NCBI GenBank assembly: GCA_900102065.1
Contig: FMVK01000009.1
Span: 62,001-126,000 of the forward strand
DNA length: 64,000 nucleotides
Reading direction: 5' to 3'
Source of the DNA: Lachnospiraceae bacterium XPB1003
Lineage (GTDB): Bacteria > Bacillota > Clostridia > Lachnospirales > Lachnospiraceae
Shown: piece after piece, positions 55,328 to 64,000 of the stretch
Position numbering within the stretch: the stretch's first letter is position 1
How the letters are laid out: every line of letters begins with the position of its first letter
Program-made: the position numbers and the translations under genes
Notes under the pieces: model-generated
What the model was told of the DNA's origin: nothing
The model's input: only the letters and a program-made list of their open reading frames with translations
Databases searched by the model: none

Positions 55328-56332
55328 ATGGAAAATGTGATCGAGATTAATAATCTGAGTAAGGAATTCAAAGTGCTTAATCGCCATGAAGGAATAAAAG
55401 GCAGTATCATGGATCTCTTTTCAAGAGACTATAAAACAGTATATGCGGTTAAGGATGTATCTCTTAGCATAAAGCAGGGAGAGATCGTAGGCTACCTTGG
55501 GCCAAATGGTGCAGGTAAGTCTACTACCATCAAAATGATGACCGGAGTTCTTAAGCCTTCGTCGGGAAGCATTCTTGTTAACGGCAGGGTTCCTTATAAG
55601 GACAGAGCAAAGAATTCTCAGGAGATAGGTGTTGTATTCGGGCAGAGATCACAATTATGGTGGTCACTTCCACTTATAGAATCCTTCAAGCTTTTGAAGG
55701 AGATCTATGGGATAGATTCAAAGCACTATGATGAGATGATGAAGTTCTACGGGACACTGGTTGATCTTGAGCCGATACTTCATAAACCTGTAAGACAGAT
55801 GTCACTCGGACAGAGAACACTCAGCGATATCCTTGCATCATTCTTACATAATCCCAAGATCTGCTTTCTTGATGAACCGACTATCGGACTTGATGTGGCA
55901 ATGAAGAGCAATATCAGGACACTGATACATGCGATCAATGAGAAGATGAATACTACAGTCATCCTTACGACACATGACATGGGTGATGTGGATGCGCTTT
56001 GCAAAAGGATCGTGATAATCGATAAAGGTCAGATGCTTTACGACAATGACATCGATCATCTGAGGAAATTCTTCGGCGCTTACAGAACTCTTAAGGTAAG
56101 ACTTAAAGGCGATATGAGCGAAAAGGTAAAAGAAGTGGAAAAGGCTCTGGAAGCCATGGATGTTTCGGTGAGTTCGGATGATGAATGGATATCTGTATTG
56201 GTTAACGAGGAGAAGTGTGGTGTGCTGGATGTTCTTTCAACTATTCAGAAGGAACATAAAGTAACAGACATGCAGTTGCAGGAGATATCAACGGAAGAGG
56301 TTATCAAGAAGATATATACGGAGGGTGTGTGA
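55328..56332 (+). CDS. ABC transporter ATP-binding protein (ABC-2 type exporter)
   Basis: A protein of 334 residues. Walker A GPNGAGKSTTIKMM near 58-71, Q-loop VVFGQRSQLWWSLPLIES, signature MSLGQRTLSDI, Walker B ICFLDEPTIGLD and switch His in LTTHDMGD. An extra C-terminal 90-residue domain follows. The QRSQLWW segment is typical of ATPases paired with the ABC2_membrane_6-type permeases that follow. AAGGAGG lies 8 bp before the ATG. It overlaps the next gene by one base (TGATG). The substrate is unknown; this group is often annotated as drug or lantibiotic export without evidence. Confidence 0.9.
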   Translation: MENVIEINNLSKEFKVLNRHEGIKGSIMDLFSRDYKTVYAVKDVSLSIKQGEIVGYLGPNGAGKSTTIKMMTGVLKPSSGSILVNGRVPYKDRAKNSQEIGVVFGQRSQLWWSLPLIESFKLLKEIYGIDSKHYDEMMKFYGTLVDLEPILHKPVRQMSLGQRTLSDILASFLHNPKICFLDEPTIGLDVAMKSNIRTLIHAINEKMNTTVILTTHDMGDVDALCKRIVIIDKGQMLYDNDIDHLRKFFGAYRTLKVRLKGDMSEKVKEVEKALEAMDVSVSSDDEWISVLVNEEKCGVLDVLSTIQKEHKVTDMQLQEISTEEVIKKIYTEGV

Positions 56333-57132
56333 TGATAAAAAAATATACTACCCTGCTTAAAGCGGGGGTGATGGAGATGCTTCATTTCCGTCTTTCCGTC
56401 CTGGTTTTGATAGCCGGAAATATGCTTTATCTTGCGGTTATCTATTTTCTCTGGAAGGCTATATTTGATTCGGCGGGAACGGAATCCGTTAACGGAATGA
56501 CATTTGAAAGTACTCTTATTTATCTGGTACTTGCGACTGCTCTGTTTAATTTTATGGAGATGTATATAGTCTGGGATATGGGAAGGACTATCCAGTCGGG
56601 CAAGATAGTTTTGGATCTGATAAAACCCATGGACTATAAGAGTTATATGTTCTGGTCATTTTCAGGAAATGTTGCCGCACAGTTTTTTACAACATTTCTT
56701 CCGACTTTTATAGTGATAGCTATTGTGACAAAAGGTGCGATACCCATGGGAACCAACTTAATTGCTTTTGCGGTTTCCGTGATCCTCGGAATAATCATCA
56801 ATTTCAATGTTGATTTCATCGTGGGAACTGTCTGCCTCTATACAGAATCCATTTGGGGAATAAATATCATGAAGCAGGTGATAGTGCTCCTGTTCTCAGG
56901 TGCTACCATCCCCCTTGCATTCTTCCCGGAAGGACTCAGAAGAGTAGTGGATATTCTGCCTTTCAGAGCGATATATGATGCGCCTCTTACGATATTGCTC
57001 AGTAAAAACGGCATAACCGAAGATGTGTTATGTACCATTGCCATTCAGATCGTGTGGGTGATCATACTGGAAATCCTAAGCAGAGGTTTCTGGAAGATAT
57101 CACTCAGACAGATCACAGTGAACGGAGGTTGA
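56332..57132 (+). CDS. ABC-2 family permease, subunit 1
   Basis: A protein of 266 residues with six predicted hydrophobic helices (about 20-45, 55-85, 110-135, 140-165, 175-200, 230-255). Motifs such as YIVWDMGRTIQSGKIVLDLIKPM and GATIPLAFFPEGLRRVVDILPF (in part) fit the ABC2_membrane_6 family. ATG 56332 overlaps the ATPase stop; GGAGGG lies 8 bp upstream. It forms a heterodimeric channel with the next gene, 4 bp downstream. Confidence 0.86.
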   Translation: MIKKYTTLLKAGVMEMLHFRLSVLVLIAGNMLYLAVIYFLWKAIFDSAGTESVNGMTFESTLIYLVLATALFNFMEMYIVWDMGRTIQSGKIVLDLIKPMDYKSYMFWSFSGNVAAQFFTTFLPTFIVIAIVTKGAIPMGTNLIAFAVSVILGIIINFNVDFIVGTVCLYTESIWGINIMKQVIVLLFSGATIPLAFFPEGLRRVVDILPFRAIYDAPLTILLSKNGITEDVLCTIAIQIVWVIILEILSRGFWKISLRQITVNGG

Positions 57133-57136
57133 TCCG

Positions 57137-57940
57137 ATGAATAAAAAAGGACTTGCTTTCTATATAAAGATATACGGACGGATACTTGCGCAGGACTTAA
57201 AGAGCAAGATGAGTTACAGAGCGGATTTTATAATATCAATGCTTGGAATGATCTTTACGGATGCTGCGGGATTTATCACTTTCTGGATCATGTTCAGAAA
57301 TTTCTCATCCATTCAGGAGTGGGGATACTATGAGATGCTCTTTCTTTACGGTTTTTCGCTTATAGCCATCACTCCGGTCCAGTGTCTTCTTGATAATAAC
57401 TGGAGCCTAAGGATAAACGTGCGTGAAGGAGATTTTATCAAGTATTGCTTCAGACCGATTAATCTGTTCTTCTACTATGAGTCGGAGGTGTTTGATGTTA
57501 AAGGCCTCGGGCAGCTGGGTGTTGGTCTGTTTACTCTGGTATATTCATGGATAAAATTAGGTATCGGATGTAATGTGATAATGATACTTAAGGTGATAGT
57601 CTTCCTGATCGCCGCATCCTTATTCATGATGGCGATGCAGAATGCTGCGGCCGCAACCTGCTTTTGGATAGAGAACTCGTTTTATGTTCTGGATCTGGCA
57701 TTTAAGCTCAAGGATTATGCTAAATATCCTGTGACCATATTCGGCCCGGTATTCAGGTTTGTATTCACATTTGTATTTCCTATAGCTTTTATCGCATACT
57801 ATCCGAGTCTTGTGATACTGAGACCTGATAATGTTCCCATTCTGACATGGCTTGCGCCTCCTCTTGGAGTATTATTCTTCTATCTGAGTTACAGGTTCTG
57901 GATGCTTGGAGCGATGAAATATAACGGAACAGGATCATGA
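57137..57940 (+). CDS. ABC-2 family permease, subunit 2
   Basis: A protein of 267 residues with about six hydrophobic helices, paralogous in layout to the preceding subunit. The conserved stretch SLRINVREGDFIKYCFRPINLFFYYE (in part) corresponds to the GKIVLDLIKPM region of subunit 1. GGAGG overlaps the end of the upstream gene. It is the last gene of the exporter operon. No terminator is seen after it. Confidence 0.86.
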   Translation: MNKKGLAFYIKIYGRILAQDLKSKMSYRADFIISMLGMIFTDAAGFITFWIMFRNFSSIQEWGYYEMLFLYGFSLIAITPVQCLLDNNWSLRINVREGDFIKYCFRPINLFFYYESEVFDVKGLGQLGVGLFTLVYSWIKLGIGCNVIMILKVIVFLIAASLFMMAMQNAAAATCFWIENSFYVLDLAFKLKDYAKYPVTIFGPVFRFVFTFVFPIAFIAYYPSLVILRPDNVPILTWLAPPLGVLFFYLSYRFWMLGAMKYNGTGS

Positions 57941-57985
57941 TATAACAGCTTATTTTTATTGTCATACAGCCCTTGCCATTCACTA

Positions 57986-57994
57986 TGTTATAAT
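57986..57994 (+). promoter_or_regulatory. Extended -10 promoter before the GNAT-membrane fusion gene
   Basis: TGTTATAAT, extended -10 with perfect TATAAT, about 74 bp before the GTG start. No -35 at the right distance. Confidence 0.5.
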
Positions 57995-58067
57995 ATCGGA
58001 TGTGTGGAATTATTACTGATCACATCGAGCGATCCGGTTTTTCAGAGTGAAACGGAGGGGGAATGAA

Positions 58068-61000
58068 GTGATAAATATCAGATTGTATATGCCATCGGAT
58101 ACTACCGGAATGGTTTTGCTTTGGAATAAAGCCGTTTCCGACGGAGATTCTTTTATCCAGGATGAAGCACTTCCATATATCCAGGCAGGAAGATTCTTTG
58201 CAAATCAGAATGCGGCAGTGGTTGCAACCGACGAGACCGGAATGGTCAGAGGTATGTATACCATACGTTCAAAATACAGCGGAAGATGCAAACATATATG
58301 CAGTGTGGTTATAGCAGTTGACAGTGAATACAGAAGACGTCATATAGGTGAAAAACTTTTAAATGACTGTATAAACAGAGCTGCTTCTCTTGGTTTCAAG
58401 GTTATTGAGCTGTATCCGGTTTCCGCTTCCAATAAAGCAGCTGCTGCATTGTTCGAAAAAGCAGGTTTCACAAAAACAGGAAGCATACCGAATGGATTTG
58501 CAAGAGGAGACGGACAATTTACCGATGCGGATACATATTGCATCACGTTGCCGGGACAGGCTGCTTTCACCGGTGCTCAGATTCCTGTGCCGGGACAGCC
58601 GATGCCTGCAGCTCAGAATATGCAGACGCAGGGACAGCACCCCCCTGTCGGAATGAATGGTTATACCTGGAAAAATTCACAGGGGAGTTTTACTTCAGGT
58701 CAACCTGTTCAGGCTAACGGGTATTTTCAGAGGCCGGATCAGGCAGGACAGAATTATCAGAATGCATACAGACAAAATAAGCCTGATAAGAGCATCAGCA
58801 GTATCAATATTGTATTTGGCGCGGGAGTATTGCTTTTAACAATAGCGGCTGCCGTATTCATATCTGTTTCGTGGCAGCTGATGGGTGATGTTGCCAGATC
58901 ACTGGCGCTTATCGCAGTTCTTGCGGTAGTCTTTGCATTGTCTTATCTTTCAGGCAGCGTGCTTAAGCTTAAGCAGACAGGGTTTGCTTTTTATACTTTG
59001 GGAAGTTTGCTGACGCCCATCCTTATAGTGGGCATGGGGGCACTAAATCTGCTTGGAGGGGCTTTGTCTTTTTCTTCGGGAAACGGATTCCTCGTAACAG
59101 CATTGGGAATGCTTGCTTTTTCCGTCGTGACATTTATCGGATCGCGGATATATGAATCATCTGCATATTTCGGAATGACATATTTTGGATTTTCCTGGAT
59201 GACGTTATTCCTGGGTGTTCAGGTGGGGAAATCTTTCGAAGACGGCAATATCCTCGTATCAGCTGCGTTTACGGCAGATCTGCTGGCATTTTTGGTCATG
59301 ACGGCAGCATTATTTGAATTCTCCGAGAAGTTAAAATTCTTCAGGATCTATGCAAATATCATTTCGTTTGTTTCCGCATCCATGACACTCATGGTGTCAT
59401 TCGGAATGATGCTTTTCCTTTTATTCGAACGGGAAGTGAATGTGAATGCCGTAGTCATGGCTATAGGTTTACTTATCTGTACCATAGTATTTATTGAAGG
59501 ATATAAGGTATTTGAAAAAGGGCTTTATATTGCGATAGCTTATGTCTTATTAACGGGTTTTGTTATTTTTGCAGCATATCTGATAGGAACTGCCATAGGT
59601 GATGAAGATGTAATAAGCAAATGGAGAGCTATATTGGTTGCCATTGACTTTCTTGCTCTCATAACAGCAACATTGTCATTGATCAAAAAGACTGAAAAGA
59701 TAAGATATTTTGCTAAATATGCTTTTCTCGTAACGATGGCTTCGTTTGTTCTCATGATTTCTGAGACTCGTCTGAGCTACAATAAGATTTTTGATACGTC
59801 GATAGTGATAATGCTGATGGGAGCTTTGGCATCTTCTTCAGCCGTGTTTATTTTCGGAAGGCCTTCACAAAAAGGCATCGTGGGAGTGGCAAAGTATATT
59901 GCACCTTTTTCTTCTATGGTGACCATAAGCATTTTAATGGCAGCATGTAATTATATTTTTGATATTGATATCAACGTTACGGCTTTGATCGGTGCGATCG
60001 CATTTCTTATTTTCCGTATGTTGTTTGTGATCATCAGGATGGATACGCTGTTCTCGGATATAGCATGGACTGTGGCAGCTGCATTTTTCTCTTTGGTATT
60101 TGTAAGCGAGGGGGCCGATATACTTTATATCACTATGCTTCCTTTTATCACTGCGGCGTACGGAGGATTCTCTGTTATCAGGAAGGGTGATGAGAGACGT
60201 GAGATCTCAAAGCTTATCAACAGCCTGATCAGCGGAATCTTTTCGATGATAACCATCATGCTGTTGCCGTGGCATTTTATTGATGATATTTCAGCGATGA
60301 AGATAAGTATGGCGGTTGTCATTCTTCTGACGGTCGTTATGCTGATCATCAGGATAAAAAGAACTTCAAAGCCGCTTGTTTTCTATATGAACGGCTTGCT
60401 GATATCATCCCTTGCCGTGTCATTCTTTGGAATGATCATATTTGAAGAAATGGAAGAAGAAGCCATTGATATATTCAGTCTTTCCGTCATGTTCACGATC
60501 ATGATGGGGCTTCTGGTGATCGGAACTGCTATGGGAACTCGTGAGAAGAAAAAGCTCGGCGTGGCTTTTAAGAGTTCTGTCATAGCGGCACTTAACAGCA
60601 TGATATTTCTTTTTGCATCGATCAGTGATGCGTTCATTGAATCTGCGGATACCGAAAGTCATCCGGCAATGATAATGATGCTGGTATTCCTTATCATTTC
60701 AACCGTGATACTGAGACTGATACCATTCTGCGCAAACGCATTCGGAAACATAACCGGTATTATTGACAGCTTCTGGATCCTGATAGGTGCAGGTGTTCTG
60801 TGCGAGCAGCGACTTCCCCTGGCAGTATTTGCGGTCGCGGTTGCAATAACGATATTCCTATCGGCAAACAGATTATTTACGGTGGTTCCCATCATTGTCG
60901 CTATATTCGCATTGGGTAATCAGATAAATGATATAGGGCTTTCAGCTGCTGAAGTAAATATAATCATCCTCCTGGCGGCTGTGGCCTGTGCTGTTGCAGG

Positions 61001-61688
61001 AAGGTTTATTTTTAAGGGAACATTAGGAGGCCGGACAGGTATAGATTATCTTGCTTTTTCTCCCGCACTCATGGTCTTCTTTATGGATAATGCTGACAAT
61101 TATGCCTGGATGTTGGGCTTGGCGCTGCTTGCTGCGATGTTCTTTAATCTGATTGGAAGAACGACAAACGGAGATAAGGCGTTCGCATCGGTGGGACTCT
61201 GTTTTGTGGCGCTGTCACTTATGTCCAGTTCGGCATTTATTGATTATCCCGAGGGGATGCTTACGGAATTCTATATATGTATAGTACTTGCACTGGTACT
61301 TTCGATAAGGTATCTGGTAAGACCCTGGACCGACGAACATATGGAACTTGTGTGGTTTATAACAGTTGCATTGGCTCTTATTGTTGAAGGCTTTTCTGCG
61401 GCAGAGACCGGATATATCTCGGATCTGCTGATAACAGGCTGTGCTTCGTTTGGAATATTCATTTATGCATTTATTGTGAAATCAAAGAAATGGTTTATAT
61501 TGGGACTTGTGTCTATACTTTTGATAGCTATTTATCTGTCAGCTACTTTCTGGGCAAGCATTGCCTGGATGCTCTATCTGCTGATTGCCGGTATCGTTCT
61601 GATAGTCATAGCTGCAATGAACGAGTGGGGCAGGAGACATGCGGCTGACGGAGAAAGAAAGAGATTTTTTGAGGAATGGAAATGGTAA
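58068..61688 (+). CDS. GNAT acetyltransferase domain fused to a large polytopic membrane domain
   Basis: A protein of 1206 residues. Residues about 1-155 form a GNAT domain: LYMPSDTTGMVLLWNKAV, acetyl-CoA loop VDSEYRRRHIGEKLLNDCI, and SASNKAAAALFEKAGF. A Pro/Gln/Gly/Asn-rich linker (about 160-240) follows. From about 245 to the end there are roughly 25-30 hydrophobic helices, reminiscent of DUF2157-type membrane proteins but much longer. Start: GTG 58068, because GGAGGGGG ends 6 bp upstream; the ATG at 58063 is followed at once by a stop (ATG-AAG-TGA), and the in-frame GTG at 58047 has no ribosome site. It overlaps the MATE gene by seven bases. Function is unknown; acetylation of an envelope or transported substrate is speculation. 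Confidence 0.8.
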   Translation: MINIRLYMPSDTTGMVLLWNKAVSDGDSFIQDEALPYIQAGRFFANQNAAVVATDETGMVRGMYTIRSKYSGRCKHICSVVIAVDSEYRRRHIGEKLLNDCINRAASLGFKVIELYPVSASNKAAAALFEKAGFTKTGSIPNGFARGDGQFTDADTYCITLPGQAAFTGAQIPVPGQPMPAAQNMQTQGQHPPVGMNGYTWKNSQGSFTSGQPVQANGYFQRPDQAGQNYQNAYRQNKPDKSISSINIVFGAGVLLLTIAAAVFISVSWQLMGDVARSLALIAVLAVVFALSYLSGSVLKLKQTGFAFYTLGSLLTPILIVGMGALNLLGGALSFSSGNGFLVTALGMLAFSVVTFIGSRIYESSAYFGMTYFGFSWMTLFLGVQVGKSFEDGNILVSAAFTADLLAFLVMTAALFEFSEKLKFFRIYANIISFVSASMTLMVSFGMMLFLLFEREVNVNAVVMAIGLLICTIVFIEGYKVFEKGLYIAIAYVLLTGFVIFAAYLIGTAIGDEDVISKWRAILVAIDFLALITATLSLIKKTEKIRYFAKYAFLVTMASFVLMISETRLSYNKIFDTSIVIMLMGALASSSAVFIFGRPSQKGIVGVAKYIAPFSSMVTISILMAACNYIFDIDINVTALIGAIAFLIFRMLFVIIRMDTLFSDIAWTVAAAFFSLVFVSEGADILYITMLPFITAAYGGFSVIRKGDERREISKLINSLISGIFSMITIMLLPWHFIDDISAMKISMAVVILLTVVMLIIRIKRTSKPLVFYMNGLLISSLAVSFFGMIIFEEMEEEAIDIFSLSVMFTIMMGLLVIGTAMGTREKKKLGVAFKSSVIAALNSMIFLFASISDAFIESADTESHPAMIMMLVFLIISTVILRLIPFCANAFGNITGIIDSFWILIGAGVLCEQRLPLAVFAVAVAITIFLSANRLFTVVPIIVAIFALGNQINDIGLSAAEVNIIILLAAVACAVAGRFIFKGTLGGRTGIDYLAFSPALMVFFMDNADNYAWMLGLALLAAMFFNLIGRTTNGDKAFASVGLCFVALSLMSSSAFIDYPEGMLTEFYICIVLALVLSIRYLVRPWTDEHMELVWFITVALALIVEGFSAAETGYISDLLITGCASFGIFIYAFIVKSKKWFILGLVSILLIAIYLSATFWASIAWMLYLLIAGIVLIVIAAMNEWGRRHAADGERKRFFEEWKW

Positions 61689-63031
61689 AAGATGCTTTTA
61701 GAGCAAAACTGATCAAGCTGGTCATACCGCTTACGGTACAGTTCTTTTTGCTTTGCCTTGTGCCGGTGTCAGATGCGGTTATGCTTGTTTCATTGGATCA
61801 GGATGCGATGTCTGCAGTGTCATTGGCTGCGCAGGTTGCATTTGTTCTTCAGTTGTTTAATTTTGCGATAACTTCCGGGACCAGTATGTTTGCAGCCCAG
61901 TTCTGGGGAAAAGGGGACAAGGATTCTATAGAGGAACTTTATGCTTTTTGCATAAGACTGTCTTTACCGATATCGGTGGTCTTTTTCCTGGTGACTTTTT
62001 TTGCACCGTCGTGGGTTATGAGGCTTTTCACATCGGAAAGTGCCATCATAGAGTATGGAGTGGGTTATCTTAAGGTGGCTGCTTTTTCATATCTTATGAT
62101 CGGTACCATCCTTGTCATCGAGACAGTCATGAAAAATACGGAGCTTGTTAAGCCGGTGACGGTGATAAGTTCCGCAACGGTATTTGTTAATATCGGACTT
62201 AACGCTGTCTTCATTTACGGTCTGCTTGGAGCACCCAAAATGGGACCTGCGGGAGCTGCTCTTGCAACAATGATATCCTATGCGGTATCGCTGGTTGGTT
62301 CTGTTATCGTTCAGCGCAGAGCAGGCGGTATCCGTTTCAGGATGAAATATTTTTTCCATGTATCGGAAGGACTGCGCAGGGAATATATTAAGTACACATC
62401 ACCTGTTCTGGCGAATCAGCTCAGCTGGGGAATAGGATTTACAATGATAAGTGTGATAATGGGCCATCTCGGTTCCGATGCCGTTGCAGCGAATTCAATA
62501 GTTGCAGTGGTTAAGGATCTGATATCCTGTTTTTGTTTTGCGCTTTCTTCTGGTGGTGCGATACTTGTGGGTAATGAATTGGGCGCCGGAGAAACGGAAC
62601 TGGCAAAGAAGTATGGATCCAGGTTATGCAAACTGGGACTTTACAGCGGGATAATCGCAGGTGTCATTATAGCGGCATCGTCACCTGTCCTAGTAAGAGT
62701 GGTAAGTATCACACCTGCGGCAAAACATTACCTTCAGATAATGCTTTTGATGTGTATCTATTATATGGTTGGCAGATCCATGAACAGCGTGGTCATTTCC
62801 GGAATCTTCTGCGCAGGCGGAGATACGCGTTTCGGTTTCATATGCGATACCGTAACGATGTGGGCCTTTATAGTTCCGGTTGGAGCTCTTGCGGCTTTCG
62901 TATTTAAGCTGCCGGTCCTGTGGGTGTTTTTCATCCTTAATCTGGATGAGATAGTTAAGCTTCCGGTGGTTTATAAGCATTACAAGAAGTATCTGTGGCT
63001 AAAGGATCTGACTGCGGAAACATCGGATTGA
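61682..63031 (+). CDS. MATE-family efflux transporter
   Basis: A membrane protein of 449 residues with twelve predicted helices in two halves. LIKLVIPLTVQFFLLCLVPVSDAVMLV (in part) opens helix 1. Each half has the MATE pattern: SLDQDAMSAVSLAAQVAFV and SGGAILVGNELGAGETELAKKYG in the second. MATE transporters export cationic drugs or metabolites using Na+ or H+. The start overlaps the previous gene's end; ATG 61682 is preferred over 61676 for spacing from GAGG. A terminator follows 45 bp after the stop. Confidence 0.9.
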   Translation: MVKDAFRAKLIKLVIPLTVQFFLLCLVPVSDAVMLVSLDQDAMSAVSLAAQVAFVLQLFNFAITSGTSMFAAQFWGKGDKDSIEELYAFCIRLSLPISVVFFLVTFFAPSWVMRLFTSESAIIEYGVGYLKVAAFSYLMIGTILVIETVMKNTELVKPVTVISSATVFVNIGLNAVFIYGLLGAPKMGPAGAALATMISYAVSLVGSVIVQRRAGGIRFRMKYFFHVSEGLRREYIKYTSPVLANQLSWGIGFTMISVIMGHLGSDAVAANSIVAVVKDLISCFCFALSSGGAILVGNELGAGETELAKKYGSRLCKLGLYSGIIAGVIIAASSPVLVRVVSITPAAKHYLQIMLLMCIYYMVGRSMNSVVISGIFCAGGDTRFGFICDTVTMWAFIVPVGALAAFVFKLPVLWVFFILNLDEIVKLPVVYKHYKKYLWLKDLTAETSD

Positions 63032-63076
63032 GAGAATGCACATTTGTCAACTCAAAGCTATATGAAATATGTAAGC

Positions 63077-63103
63077 AGACCGGCGGTGATCGCCGGTCTT
63101 TTT
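63077..63103 (+). terminator. Intrinsic terminator after the MATE gene
   Basis: AGACCGGCG (63077-63085) with CGCCGGTCT (63091-63099), loop GTGAT, followed by TTTT. Confidence 0.9.
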
Positions 63104-63271
63104 AATGTTTGCTGTTGTAGAATCATGCCTGTTTTTTACAGTTGCAGTTTATTATCATGGGTGATAGTATAACTTCAAAGCAGAATATTTCTTTTGCGCT
63201 ATGCGCGTCAATCATCATGTAAATTCTTACATCTCGAAATTCCTGCTTAATTCCCTAATTAATTTTTTGAC

Positions 63272-63310
63272 TGCAGGAAGCGAGAACTGTGATTGTTTTC
63301 GTCTCCTGCA
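63272..63310 (+). promoter_or_regulatory. Long hairpin in front of the Rpn-family nuclease gene
   Basis: TGCAGGA-A-GCGAGAAC (63272-63287) pairs with GTTTTCGT-C-TCCTGCA (63295-63310): 15 pairs including two G-T, one A-C mismatch, and a 7-nt loop TGTGATT. It ends about 13 bp before the Shine-Dalgarno. No T-run follows, so it is more likely a leader structure or element end than a terminator. Confidence 0.55.
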
Positions 63311-63337
63311 AAACAACACCGAAAAGGAGACGGATTA

Positions 63338-64000
63338 ATGAATGAAACGAACAAATCAGTAAGAAAGATCACCCCATTAGAGGAAATGAATGTCATCGAT
63401 GACTTTTTGTTTTATGAAATGTTATACGATGAGGAGCATGGCAAAGAGGCCTGTCGTCTGATACTCGAGAGGGTTCTAAAGTGCAGTATCGGTAATATAC
63501 AGTACACCGCCCAGAAAATGATCCCCGGGATATCTGAAACCGGCCAGGGTATACGCCTGGATGCGTATATAACAGAAGATGTCTGTGACAGTGAGGGACG
63601 GCCCGATATAAATGTGTATGACCTGGAACCGGATAAGAGATCGTACAAAAAGAAGTCTCTACCCAAGAGATGCCGCTATTATTCAGATCTGATAGATGTT
63701 CAGATCGTGAATTCAGGCATTAAATATGAAAAGCTCCCCAAAATAGTGATCATCTTTATACTGACATATGATCCCTTCGACCAGGGAGATATGTATTATG
63801 AGGCAGGTACTATGCTGAAGACTCACCCGGATATTCCCTATGATGATGGGATAAGGAGGATTTATCTATACACAGAAGGAAAATTAAAAAAGAACGCCGA
63901 TGATAATGACAAAAAGCTGAAAAATCTATTACAATATATAAGATGGAGTACAGAGGAAAATGTAACCGACGAAACAACCAGGCGTCTTGATGAGCTTGTA
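63338..64000 (+). CDS. Rpn-family PD-(D/E)XK nuclease / putative transposase (3' truncated by window)
   Basis: Open from ATG 63338 to the window end, 221 codons without a stop. AAAAGGAGACGG lies about 8 bp upstream. After a short N-terminus (TPLEEMNVIDDFLFYEML) comes the nuclease core: IRLDAYITED, NVYDLEPDK and KRCRYYSDLIDVQIVNSG, then KIVIIFILTYDPF. This matches the recombination-promoting nuclease family (PD-(D/E)XK transposase-like), in the branch with DxEPD. Such genes occur in many copies in Lachnospiraceae. No terminal inverted repeats or target duplication can be judged because the 3' end is missing. Confidence 0.85.
   Translation, partial: MNETNKSVRKITPLEEMNVIDDFLFYEMLYDEEHGKEACRLILERVLKCSIGNIQYTAQKMIPGISETGQGIRLDAYITEDVCDSEGRPDINVYDLEPDKRSYKKKSLPKRCRYYSDLIDVQIVNSGIKYEKLPKIVIIFILTYDPFDQGDMYYEAGTMLKTHPDIPYDDGIRRIYLYTEGKLKKNADDNDKKLKNLLQYIRWSTEENVTDETTRRLDELV

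Larger units (their letters stand above)
63032..63337. other. 306-bp intergenic region without a gene
   Basis: Holds the MATE terminator (63077-63103), a long imperfect hairpin (63272-63310) and the ribosome site AAAAGGAGA of the next gene. A short GCGC-TAT-GCGC palindrome lies at 63197-63207. No open frame I can support and no convincing -35/-10 pair. Confidence 0.7.

Noticed and set aside
1-64000. CRISPR arrays, prophage, integrases, insertion sequences
   Set aside because: No regularly spaced repeats, cas genes, phage structural genes or IS transposases were seen. Only the partial Rpn-type gene at the end is mobile-element related.

Overview
The window looks like a chromosomal segment of a low-to-mid GC Firmicute, most likely a Lachnospiraceae-type gut or rumen anaerobe. 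This rests on the gene content: pyruvate formate-lyase with its activase, ATP-type 6-phosphofructokinase, DnaE1, GdpP, Gram-positive Shine-Dalgarno sequences, and a LexA box of the Bacillus type. A cell-surface GH5 cellulase, chemoreceptors and an Rpn-type nuclease of the sort common in rumen Lachnospiraceae point the same way. Genus cannot be fixed from sequence alone. Protein-family names below come from recognition of motifs, not from a database search.

Layout. 1-903: 3' end of an ABC-F ribosomal-protection ATPase. 926-2504: SOS-type Y-family DNA polymerase under a LexA box. 2671-6642: sugar phosphomutase, TrmL, a small unknown protein and DAHP synthase. 6796-12760: PPK2 polyphosphate phosphotransferase, a small HTH protein, a CBM2-GH5 endoglucanase and a TPR-like plus DUF5722 glycosidase-like protein. 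12780-16012 (minus): c-di-GMP phosphodiesterase with receiver domain, then a zinc-ribbon membrane protein. 16123-22119: rpsF-ssb-rpsR, then gdpP-rplI-dnaB-pflA. 22355-24619: pflB. 24822-31154: pdxK-mnmA, then moxR-DUF58-transglutaminase. 31161-34892 (minus): dnaE. 35183-44642: dtd, a HAD phosphatase, leuS, pfkA, an rRNA/tRNA methyltransferase, a Uup-like ABC-F protein, proC and an SLC13-type permease. 44649-50344 (minus): a signalling operon of chemoreceptor, FIST-domain hybrid histidine kinase and two-receiver response regulator. 50514-50586: tRNA-Ala(CGC). 50661-54112: rhodanese-TtcA fusion and a second chemoreceptor. 54215-57940: AraC regulator divergent from a three-gene ABC-2 exporter. 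58068-63031: GNAT fused to a very large polytopic membrane domain, overlapping a MATE transporter. 63338-end: Rpn-family nuclease, cut by the window edge.

How it works together. Most of the window is housekeeping: replication, translation, tRNA modification and fermentation. Accessory functions are plant-polymer breakdown (GH5/DUF5722), sensing and motility (two chemoreceptors, FIST kinase, EAL protein) and export or defence (ABC-F, ABC-2, MATE). Many promoters show TTGACA-like -35 boxes with 17-18 bp spacing and a TAAAAT or TATAAT -10. Intrinsic terminators are clear.

I do not see an unmistakable new system. The best leads are the GNAT-polytopic membrane fusion, the FIST hybrid-kinase operon, the rhodanese-TtcA fusion with its 12-bp repeat tract, the promoter-terminator leader of leuS, the apparently leaderless LexA-controlled polymerase, and the long hairpin before the Rpn nuclease.
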